Source of the DNA: Prunella strophiata
Lineage: Eukaryota > Chordata > Aves > Passeriformes > Prunellidae
Reading direction: 5' to 3'
Assembly: GCA_036583965.1 (NCBI GenBank)
Contig: JAZBQD010000013.1
Location: 12,936,348 to 13,000,347, forward strand
Length of the DNA stretch: 64,000 bases
Numbering within the stretch: position 1 is the first letter of the stretch; every line of letters starts with the position of its first letter. This document shows positions 49,148-59,310 of this stretch, piece by piece. Both the position numbers and the translations under genes were made by a program. The notes below the pieces were generated by a model that saw nothing but the letters and a program-made list of their open reading frames with translations, ran no database searches and was not told where the DNA came from.

Positions 49148-50252
49148 TGGCTCACTTGTCATGGGTTGGGTCACCTGTCATGGGCTGTGTCACCTGTCAT
49201 GGGTTGGGTCACCTTGTCATGGGCTGGCTCACCTGTCATGGGCTGGGTCACCTGTCATGGGCTGGCTCACTGTCATGGGCTGTGTCACCTGTCATGGTTG
49301 GGTCACCTGTCATGGGCTGTGTCACCTGTCATGGGCTGTGTCACCTGTCATGGGTTGGGTCACCTGTCATGGGCTGTGTCACCTGTCATGGTTTGGGTCA
49401 CCTGTCATGGGCTGGGTCACTTGTCATGGGCTGGGTCACCTGTCATGGGCTGGTGTCACCTGTCATGGGCTGGTGTCACCTGTCATGGGCTGGGTCACCT
49501 GTCATGGGCTGGTCACCTGTCATGGGCTGGCTCACCTGTCATGGGCTGGGTCACCTGTCATGGGTTGGGTCACCTGTCATGGGCTGGCTCACCTGTCATG
49601 GGCTGGGTCACCTGTCATGGGCTGTGTCACTTGTCATGGGCTGTGGTCACCTGTCATGGGCTGGGTCACCTGTCATGGGTTGGGTCACCTGTCATGGGCT
49701 GGGTCACCTGTCATGGGCTGGCTCACCTGTCATGGGCTGGGTCACTTGCCATGGGTTGGGTCACCTGTCATGGGCTGGCTCACCTGTCATGGGCTGGGTC
49801 ACCTGTCATGGGTTGGTCACCTGTCATGGTTTGGGTCACCTGTCATGGGCTGGGTCACCTGTCATGGGCTGGGTCACCTGTCATGGGCTGTGTCACTTGT
49901 CATGGGTTGTGTCACCTGTCATGGTCTGTGTCACCTGTCATGGTCTGTGTCACTTGTCATGGGCTGGGTCACTTGTCATGGGCTGTGTCACCTGTCATGG
50001 GCTGGCTCACCTGTCATGGGCTGGGTCACTTGCCATGGGTTGGGTCACCTGTCATGGGCTGGCTCACCTGTCATGGGCTGTGTCACCTGTCATGGGCTGT
50101 GTCACCTGTCATGGGTTGGGTCACCTGTCATGGGCTGTGTCACCTGTCATGGGCTGTGTCACCTGTCATGGGTTGGGTCACCTGTCATGAGCTGTGTCAC
50201 CTGTCATGGTTTGGGTCACCTGTCCTGGGCTGGGTCACCTGTCATGGGCTGC
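49148..50252 (+). repeat. 19-bp minisatellite with CACCTGTCA core
   Basis: About 1105 bp, near 58 copies of a unit close to tcacctgtcatgggctggg. Variation is confined to a few positions (ggctggg, ggctgtg, ggctggc, ggttggg; cacctgt or cacttgt; rare cacttgcc) plus occasional single-base indels. A block containing the rare cttgccatgggttggg unit flanked by ggctggctcac units appears near 49,745 and again near 50,029, about 284 bp (15 units) apart, so segments have been duplicated. All three + frames stay open for 344 to 404 codons with a 19-residue repeat of the SPVMGWVTCHGLGHLSWAG type, a by-product of the array. Confidence 0.97.
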
Positions 50253-51710
50253 AGACAAACCTCTGCCATGCCCCTGGACTAAAGCCCTGCTGTCATTACA
50301 GGCTTGTCTGATGCAGCCCAGCCCAGCCCAGCCTTACATTTCTGCTGAGCACTGATGAGGCCCCCGAGGTCAGAGCTCTGCTGTGGGGTGCTTGCAGTCC
50401 CTGCACTTCCCTGCCAAAGCTGTGGCAAGCAGGGGAAGGCTGTGCTGCTAATTCTGGGTGTCTTCAGCCTTCAGCCCTCTCCTCCCCACCTTTAGCTCTC
50501 TGCCTGAAAGTGCCCTTTAGAGGAAAAAAGCCCCAGTGCTCAGGACTGGCTGATTTGCCTGCACAAACTGCATTACCCAAGTGCTCACTTGTCCTTTGAA
50601 CACGAAAAGACAGACAGGTGGAGCCTGGGGTATTACTTGGTACAAAGCAAACATTTAAAAAGCACAGAGTTTCAGGTCCTTGCTGGTAATGGAAAGTGCT
50701 ATTTTCAAAAGTGCCATTTGACATTTGGAAGATTAACTGGTATTGACTTCCTGTGTGAGTTGGGCTCCTGAGTATCTGAGTCACTTTTGGAAACCTGAGC
50801 TGGCCATCTGTTTCACTTAGGCTTTGCAGTGCCAAGTGAAGCAATGCATAAACACTTTGATGACTATAGTTTGTAGTACCTAAATTTAAAAAGCAGTTAT
50901 TTCAACAGCCCAACACCTACTGGAATTCTCAGAACTTCTGGGGCCTTGAATTCCCAGTGCCTGGGAGAAAGCAGATGCATTTGAAAGCAATCAGAGTCTG
51001 AAAGCAACTTGTGTTTCTTGAAAACCCCAGAGCTACCCCAGCACTTGGGAATGTGGCAGAATGTGGAAGGTACTTCTAGAAATTTCACCTGCATCCCAAC
51101 AAGAATCTTGCAACAGACTTAAACGTGAAAGCAAAGTAAATTTCTTAAAATAGAGCCAAAAAACGAGGTGTAAAATGGTAGGATACATACTGGGGACCTC
51201 CTGGTGCAAATCTGTGTTTAGATTGAGATGGAGGAAGTGAGAGAGGGGATGCAGGGAGCTGCTGTACATGGGGCTGCCTCGTGGAGCTGCAGGGAAAGGC
51301 AGGCTTGTGCTGAGCAGTGGCTGCTAGTTTTTGGTTAAAGACAGGACTGCATTTTTTTTTTTTTTTTAAATTTCATTCTAAGTAACTGTGTGTTGATTGT
51401 TCTAAAGGAATTTAGAATAATGGCTCATGTTCTAATTTATTCCTGCAGCTGGCTCAGGAGTGTAGAACAGCCTCAGTTTCATGATTTCTTAGCTTTGACA
51501 TTAATTAAACAGTCATTGGATTTTCTGGATGAGGTGGATCTGGACTGGTTAACATGAGAGTAGATGCAAATAATTTTTAAAATATTTGGTTGCTACTATA
51601 CAACTCACTGATTTCCTTTATACCAATGTCAGAGCACTCAAAGCTTCCCTCACACAGCAGGCAGAGCTCTGCAAACTCCTCAGGACTCAATTTAAACATG
51701 GGTATTGTTT
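50253..51710. other. Unique non-coding stretch, no gene seen
   Basis: A short cccag run at 50,318-50,336 and a 16-T run at 51,352-51,367. The 126-codon minus frame at 50,464-50,844 has no recognisable domain. Confidence 0.5.
51352..51367 (-). repeat. Poly-T run (16 T)
   Basis: Simple run of 16 T. Confidence 0.8.
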
Positions 51711-51714
51711 GTGT

Positions 51715-51815
51715 CCTCATTTCTCCCATGAACTCCTGCATGACCTTGGGCAAGTCACTTCATTTCTCTGTCCCCCAGCTCTGATAACACGAAATAGGTT
51801 AATAGTTCTGTGCTG
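51715..51815 (+). mobile_element. MIR-like (CORE-SINE) ancient SINE fragment
   Basis: The segment tgaccttgggcaagtcactt (starting about 51,741) matches the most conserved core of MIR SINEs. The following catttctctgtccccc and the decayed tail with ...ataggttaatagt fit the continuing MIR 3' half. MIR-type SINEs predate the split of mammals and birds and survive only as old fragments in bird genomes. The flanks are too decayed to place borders exactly. Confidence 0.6.
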
Positions 51816-54800
51816 TGCATGGAAATCCTGTCTGAAAGCAGCAGGAGAAATGTATTGCAGTTGTTGTTGATGTTATGGATCTATTTAAGCAACGTGTCCT
51901 TATGGACTTTGCATCATATGAGCAGCCCCTCTGAAGGCAGCAGGGCTGTTTACACACTGAAAGTGCTTTGCTGGACAATGGCCAGAAAACAGGGATGAAC
52001 CCATAACCAGCAGATACTCCCCAGGGCATTTAGCAGCAGGAATGATGGTTCAGAGCCCCCTTGGGAGGGTGGTGAGATATATAAATAATTGTCATCAGGA
52101 TTTAGGCATTCAGGAGGCACAGTCTGCTCTGCATGTAAACAAAATGTAGGTCTTGAGGGAGTCTGTGTCTCAGCTAAATCTGCTCATGTATAAATCCTCT
52201 TTTTTAGGCTTTATATTTTGTAATCATTGCAATTTAAATTCAGCTACAGTCCACAGGATTTGCACATTTTACCACCATTAGGGAAGTCAATAGGAGCTGT
52301 GCATCCCACTCCCCTAGCTGCCCTTCAATAATTAACTCCTTCCCCTCTCCTAAATCTGAAATTAGGGACAGCAGCAGCACTTGAGACAGCCTTTGAGAGC
52401 GTTCAGCCTGAGAATCTGCACGTGAGGGACAATTCATTCAGCTGCTGAGTGTTTGCCTCTCCTGTCTGCTGCTGTCCTGGGCTGCTGCCCTGTGCCTGCT
52501 GGGCCAGCCCCAGCCATCAGCTGGGCTGTGCCCTGGTGATTCCCATGCCAGGGGATCAGAGTGCCAGCAGCACGCCCTGAGCCCTTTGGTTTCCTTCTGG
52601 TGTTGGTCTGGCACCCTTCCCAGCACACACATGGCATGGAATGACCCAGCTCCATGTGCTCCACGTGCTCTGCCAGCTGAACAAATTCCTCACAGACTCA
52701 CTGCTGAAACAAACTGGTGCTGGCACAGGAAGCCCCCAGTCCCCAGAACAACTCCCTTCTGCTGACATCCCTCCTGTCCTTCCTTCCTTCACCTGCTTGC
52801 ATTTCCTGGGCAGAGAGCTGTGTTCTGTGGCTCCCCAGGAGTGACAGATGCTGCTTTGCCCCTCGGCACAGGAGGCAGATGTTCCACAGAGCAGGACAGA
52901 GAGGAAAACACCCAGCCTTACCCACCAGCCATGGCTGAATGCTTTCCCTTGCAGTTAATCATGTGGAATTCAAACCTGCAGGAGAGGGGGTGGTGAACAT
53001 CACCTCCATCATGCCTGCTAAGTGTTATAACTGAAAGGAAGGGAGCCTCAATATCTGTGTTACGTGTGGAGCATTTTATTAACTCACAGAGGCACTTGGG
53101 GTTGGCTTTTTTCCCCCCTGGAGGCAATAGTAAAATTTGACAGGTGATTTTGTAGATGAAGACAGTAAACAGCTGTTGAAAATGATAATGTCTGAGTGGT
53201 TTTGTTGTTTCTATGAAAACTTAGTTACACTCATTTTAGATTAATTTTTCATTGTCTTCTGTAAATGAGAATTGCTTACACGGCTGCTTCAAATGGGACT
53301 TTGATTGCTTTCCATCTACTGCCAAAACCCTAAAAGACAAAAAAAAATCAAGTGCATAAAACCACTTATGAGCAAAGATACAATAAATTCGTGTTACAGT
53401 GCATTTTAATTTGATAAAATAAAGTTTTGCTATGCAGCAGTTTGTACTCAAGTGTGAGAGAGGCATATACATTAGCCATTGAAATTCAGCACTGTGTTAA
53501 ACAGCAATAAAAGCAATTCTGGCTGCTATTGGGAGCTTTTGGTGTGGTATTATGGAATTTCCCAAAAGTCTGAGAAGCAATGTGGGAAAAATAAAATGAA
53601 ATGTACTCGTGGAAAAGGAAGTGCAAGTGCAGTCTTGCAGCAGAGCCACCAGAGAGGGATGGAGAAGGTGGAGCTTCAGTTCAGCCCCAGATTGCCTGTG
53701 CAAGGAAGGGGCTGCCCTTGCATCCAGGCACAGCTCTGGGGGCTGGGTCCAGGTGTTTGCTGGGACCTGGAACAACTCAGGTTTCAGTTTATCATGGAGC
53801 TAACAGACATCCTTTCACAATTCTTGTTTGTTCAGTGTGAGTGTGCTCACACAGTCTCCTGTTAAGTGAAACCATCTCTTCAGTGTAAAAGACCCCTTAG
53901 GACAATGTTGTGCCAGTATTGAAAAGAAGGAAGGCAGAAATGGCTGGACAAAGTCTGAGCCATGATTCAGGCCTGCTTTGGAGTGGGTTAGAGGCATTTA
54001 AAGTGCTGACTCCCTGCAGGGAGGGTGATTTCAGCCAGGATGGAGCTTTGGGGCTGGGGAAGTGGTCAGGACCTGTTGTTTGTGAGTTCACATGAATGAT
54101 CAGGCAAGTGTGAGTGAAATTCATCTGCTCTTTTGTCAGATCACACACTTAATAACACTTCAGTCCTGTGCTGACCTTTGCAGAAGTTTCTTTTGGCATA
54201 AATGTCAGGAAATGAGGCTGGGAATGAAAATACTGATAAATATAGTGCAGGATCTGCACTGTAACTTCAGCTTGCTGGGGAGCAGCTGCTTGGGCAGCCT
54301 TCATTTGTTTTGAAACATGGTGCATCACCCAGTCCTACATATCAATACCTCTGAAAATGGTTCTGACACACATCATTTGCCTTCCAAGGCTTCCCACCAC
54401 AAAGAGCATTGCTCAGAGAGGGAAATCACTGCCTCCCCAACAAATTGATACTTCAAAGTTCACAGCAGAGCTGTGTTTTACAACTTCTTCACCCGGGGAA
54501 GTTCAGCTCAGATGTGCCAATACATTTGTAAGGAGCTCCTGTTTTTCTTGCATTGAGCAGTTCTCCTGACAGGTTTAATAGGAGGCCAGGGAAGACAAAT
54601 GTCTGGAGTGAGCTCATAGGAGCCACTCCGTGGCCCCACAAGGGGCTTTGACACAGGCTCTGAACACCACAGGGACTTCATGGCCAGCAGCTTAATGGAG
54701 CTGCCTGCCTCTCCCACTCCCAGGGCTTGGGAGGAGGGCAGGGGCAGTGAGCAAGGGGAGAGTTGATCAGGAAACAGAAGATGTGGTGTGGATCCCCTTG

Positions 54801-57800
54801 GCAGAGTTCCCCTGCAGGGAAAGGGCCCAGGCTGCGTGGGGAGTGTCCCAGGAGCTTGGCTAGCAGAGGGTAATGTCAGTCTGGTGGAGGTTTGGGAGTG
54901 GGGAAGGGGAGCAGACACAGTCTCAGCTGGGCAGATTCAGCCTGCCCAGCCTCTTGGCTCGTGTCTGTGTCCCTTCCCACTGGACACAGAGCATTTCATT
55001 CACAGGGTCCATGGCCTCAGCCTTTGGCTTGTCACAGATGGGTTTGTGCTTGCCAGTAAATTACATCAGTGACTCCAGAAGCTCCTTTATTTTGTGTCTG
55101 CTGGCACAGGTAGAACATGGGAGTACTGTGCAATAATTTAATACAGCCAGTTTAGACATTCTCTGGTTTTTCTCTTCCCTTTCTCTGTCCTCTTCACCAA
55201 GACATTTAGTGTCTTGTTGGTGATCTGTGAACCACATCATCAACAAGAGGAATTGAATAAAAATCTACTGATGTCAGGAAATAATGTCAATTTACACTAG
55301 GTGTTATCTGCTGAGGATGAAGAGACAATCTGGGATAGCCTAGAGCATTTCTTACTTGCCTTAGGCATAATTTTATCTTTATGTTTGAATACTTGGAGCT
55401 CGGTAATCCTGCAAATCCCTTTTTCTATATTCAAAAAGCTCCATCTGCTTTGGGAAACCCTTTAAATTAGTCCTAAAGGCCAAGTCTCTTTATAGAAATA
55501 ACTGGATAGCACAGATATCCTATCTAAAAAAAAAAAACCAGCCAACTTCCTTAGTGAAAAGTAATTCTTGGAAGAGTTTGCAATGCTGCTAAAAATTATT
55601 AAGAAAATATTTGTCCATTTTCAAAAAGCTTTTTGATTGAATGTCATGTAGATATGAGCATGTTTGGAATGTATAACAGACTGTGGAGATTCTCCCATCT
55701 AGAATGGGAGAATCCTCTCTGTCTCTGGTCCAAACTGTGCACTCTGCAGCCAGCCACAGCAGGATATTTGCAGAGGTTTGTGCCCTGTGTGTGCCATGTT
55801 GGCTTAGCACAGCTCACCCTCCCCAGAGCAGCAGAGCTGAGCACTCCTGGGAGTTCAGCCCTTGATGCCACAGTGCCCTGCAGAGGTTTTATCTTTAGCC
55901 AGAATCTGAGTATCTGGAAGGGGCAGTTTTTGTTTCTGTTGAAACAATCCCCAAGCATAGGAAGAGTTCTGTGTCCTGTGCTGTTTTTTGCAGCCTGGTG
56001 ACAAGGGACAGTAACAAAGGTGTGCAGCAGAGGAGAGCCCCACTGGGACCCCAGTTCATTGAGTCAGGGTGAGGAGAGGGACAGCAAAAGCAAAACCCAA
56101 CCCTCCTGCAGAGCAGCCCAGTCATCTGTGCATGCAGAGCATTTCAGCTGGTGGAATATTCAATAGCAGCCTGTGAGCAGCTCTCTGCTGGTGGAAAAGG
56201 TCATCTCCTGCTTTGCCTTGGGCTTTAGGAAACACTTTCAAATTGTCCTGCCTTCTGTAAGCTGACAGGGCTGCTGGAGAGAGCACCTGAGGGTACAGGA
56301 GAGGTGACACTGCAGCAGGGGCCCCACTGCCATCAAAATCAAGAGCAGAACCACGAGTGACTGGAGCCAAAGCAAGGTCAGGCCCAAAGTGTCACCGGAG
56401 TGTGGCTCGGGGCTGTCACCATGCTGACTTCTCAGGCACTGGAGAAGGGGCAGCAGCACTCCCTGAGCAGTCCAAGAGCTTGGAGAGATGTTGGCACAGG
56501 TTTTACTGGATGGATGGTTTGCTGCACGCCCTGGTTTCTGTGCTTAAGGAAAGATGGATTGTTCTGAGGACAGTAACAGCCTGTCCATGAGTCACTCCTT
56601 TTCTCATGGCTCTGAAGGCAGGGCAGCTGACAGGCTGCTAGCCCAGGAACACCAGACTGGATGGAGGAGCTGAGCTGGGAGGAGGCTGCAAGGAGCTAAC
56701 CCCTTTATATTGTTTAATTTCCCAGACCACCCCATCTGGCTGGCTGGCATCAGTCCTTCCCCCTGTTTTACCTTTTTCCCATATGGCAAGGCTGCTGTGT
56801 CAGACCCCATGAGAGCACTCTTGGGTTTGCTGTCCCTCCAGCTGTGTTGGCCACTGGCAGCTCAGAGGGGTCAGAGCACAGCCTGGCCTGACACAATCTG
56901 AATGCTTGTCTTTAGGAATTGTCTCTCACGTGACATTCACACAGCAGTGCAGTCACTGCTGCTGCTGCTCTCCTGCAGGAACAATTAACAAGTGTAAGAA
57001 AATTCCTTACCATGCAGGCAAAGGTGGGAATGCAACTGAGAGATCCAGAGGAGCTTCTGATTTTGGCTGTGTATTTCCCCAGAGCCTTGGAAAGCTGGAC
57101 TTCCATCAGTGCAGTCCTACCTGTGATCAAACAGAGTGTTCAGAGTCAGCAGAGAGCAGGAGTGGTGACTAATATTGTTGAAGATTTCAATAACAAAGGG
57201 AAAGCTTGTGTTCTTTAGAATGTTCTTTCCCTTTTTTTGTACAGTGTCCCCTAAATGTCATTTGTATAATTACATAGAAACCTGCTTTGACTCACCAAGT
57301 GCAAAAAGGCATAGAAAGAAGGGCATAAAAAGGCAGCAATGATTGCTTGAAAAAAATCACAGCAGAGTTTGAAATCTTTGCTCTGGGCAGTGAGGCAAAT
57401 GTGGAACTGTGCTGCATGGAGGGATTCTGTGCTAGGCTCTTGTTTATTACTTTCTGCAATAGAAATCTTGCTGTTGTTTAAAGAGTATTCTGATATCATG
57501 GAGCCTGTGGTTCCCCCTAGCACTCCTGCACTCTTCCTGGGGGCAGGCAGAAGATGAAATTGTTTTCTTAGCAATGGAAAGTCACCTCTGTAAAGCACAT
57601 CTTTCAAAAGCCCCATCCAAGTCTGTTGTGTTTTCTTGCTTTGCCTGATTTAGCACATTTGAAACTGAGGTTTCCCAGCAGATTAGACATAGCAATTCTC
57701 TAATTGAGGTGCTGTAGGGGAAAGCCAGATCTGGACAGAAGCACAGATGTCAGAGCCATCCCTTCAGAGCTGCTCTCAGAGTTTATCTGTAAATATTGTG

Positions 57801-58427
57801 TCAGTTGAGGAGGCACTTGCTTTCCTCCCAGGCCATTTCCCATTAGGATCATGTCTCCTTCATCTGTCTTGCTGAGATATGGGGGACACTTTGCTCTCTG
57901 TGTGGCTGGCAGCAGACAGGAGTGTCTGACCCTGCCTGGGGAGCCATGGCCACCCTCACCCTGAGCAGGAGCCTTCCAGCTGTGAGCTGACCACTCACAC
58001 CTCCAGTGGAATCTCCAAAAGCAGCTGCAGGCTCCTACAAACTTAATGAACATTTTGCTTACAGACTGACTTTCCTGCTACAGCAGATACCTTCTGTGTT
58101 TTCCTGCCTTTTCATTCTGTTAATTAGCAGGGTTGGATACAAATGCCAAGGAACAAAGATCCAGGACTTTTCATAAACACAGAGTCCAGACCTGGATCCC
58201 CACCCTGCTCAGTGACAGTGCCTTCACTCACAATACACAGTGACTTCTTTGTTAATCCACCCTAACACCAAACAGCTTTCGCCCCACAACTTACTTTTCT
58301 CTGAAAAACAAAGTATTTTTAATTGTGAAAATTAAAACTTGTTTGTGGAAAGCAGAACATTAAAAAAAAAAATGAAAACATTTTTTGGATAGAAACTCTG
58401 ATTGTGATACAACATTAGTGGGGGAGA
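51816..58427. other. Unique non-coding stretch, no gene seen
   Basis: No recognised gene. Open frames reach about 136 codons without motifs. A 12-A run lies at 55,526-55,537 and an 11-bp perfect inverted repeat at 55,688-55,714. Confidence 0.5.
55688..55714. repeat. Perfect 11-bp inverted repeat
   Basis: gattctcccat (55,688-55,698) and atgggagaatc (55,704-55,714) are exact reverse complements around a 5-bp centre (ctaga). Confidence 0.9.
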
Positions 58428-58560
58428 AATCAGAGAATCCTAGAATGGTTTGGGTTGGAAGTGACCTTAAAGATCATCCAGTTCCAAACCCTTTCCTTGG
58501 GCAGGGACACCTTCCATCAGACCAGTTCCTCCAAGTCCCATCCAGCCTGGCCTTGAATGA
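58428..58560 (-). mobile_element. CR1 LINE 3'-end fragment
   Basis: Starts with aatcagagaatcctag octamer remnants, then gaatggtttgggttggaag, tgaccttaaagatcatccag, ttccaaaccctttcc, gggcagggacaccttcca and tccagcctggccttgaa. This is the reverse complement of the CR1 3' region in the usual order, so the element lies on - with its 3' end at the left. Truncation at 58,560 is abrupt. It is the best preserved minus-strand CR1 in the window. Confidence 0.92.
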
Positions 58561-59242
58561 TAAATCATAAAATGATACAGCTATAAAATGATCAATTTTT
58601 TATAGCACCCTCAGTGCAGTAGACATAAGGAGAAAGAAAAATATAAATATCCAGAAGTGAGAGGGTGAACTTGCTGGTGAGATGCTGAATTAGGCAGAAA
58701 TCCAAACGTGGATAGTTGGTGCAATCTCAGATCTATCAGCCGTGACAGTATCCGTTTAAATGAATCCTTAAAAATGTTAATTGCACATCATAGGCACTTC
58801 AGCAATGACATTTCTGCCACTGAATGTCATGGGGACATTTTCCCTTTTATTATCCTTGAACAGGAGGAGTGAACTACCACCAAATAACTGTATCATGAAA
58901 TGTAATGGATCTACCTCCAGTATTTATGCTGGTTCTGCTTTCAATAAGCTTCTTTTTAAATTTACAATGAGCAAGAGCTTTGGATGGCATTAGGAAGGCA
59001 GCGTTGTTAAGCTTTGCTTTATGAACTGTAAAATAAAGGTTTGTCCATCAGACTTCCAGAACTGCAGCTACTGAAAGCCCCAGGGTCCATGGTTTTTGTA
59101 AATTTGAGTAAGAGCTGGTTTATAACTGCAGCCTGAAGTTGGTCACATTTTTGTCTGATTTCCCCAGGACATTCACTAGCACCAACTCGCTCTCTTTTGT
59201 TTTAAACATTCATAGGAAGGAAAAAAGGGAAAGCAGACAGGG
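58561..59242. other. Unique spacer between two CR1 tails
   Basis: No recognised gene or repeat; AT-rich. Confidence 0.5.
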
Positions 59243-59310
59243 AATTGTAGAATCATGGAATGGCCTGGGTTGGAAGGAGCCTTAAAACCCATCTAGTTCT
59301 GCTGACCTGG
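59243..59310 (-). mobile_element. CR1 LINE 3'-end fragment
   Basis: aattgtagaatcatggaatg followed by gcctgggttggaaggagcct and taaaacccatctagttctg is a short, diverged CR1 3' tail in reverse orientation, in the same orientation as the copy 800 bp to the left. Confidence 0.85.

Noticed and set aside
49068..50311. Three overlapping frames of 344 to 404 codons rich in Trp, His and Met
   Set aside because: Same 19-residue repeat appears in all three frames of the 19-bp array.
50318..50336. cccag run as a minisatellite
   Set aside because: Only about three and a half copies; trivial length.
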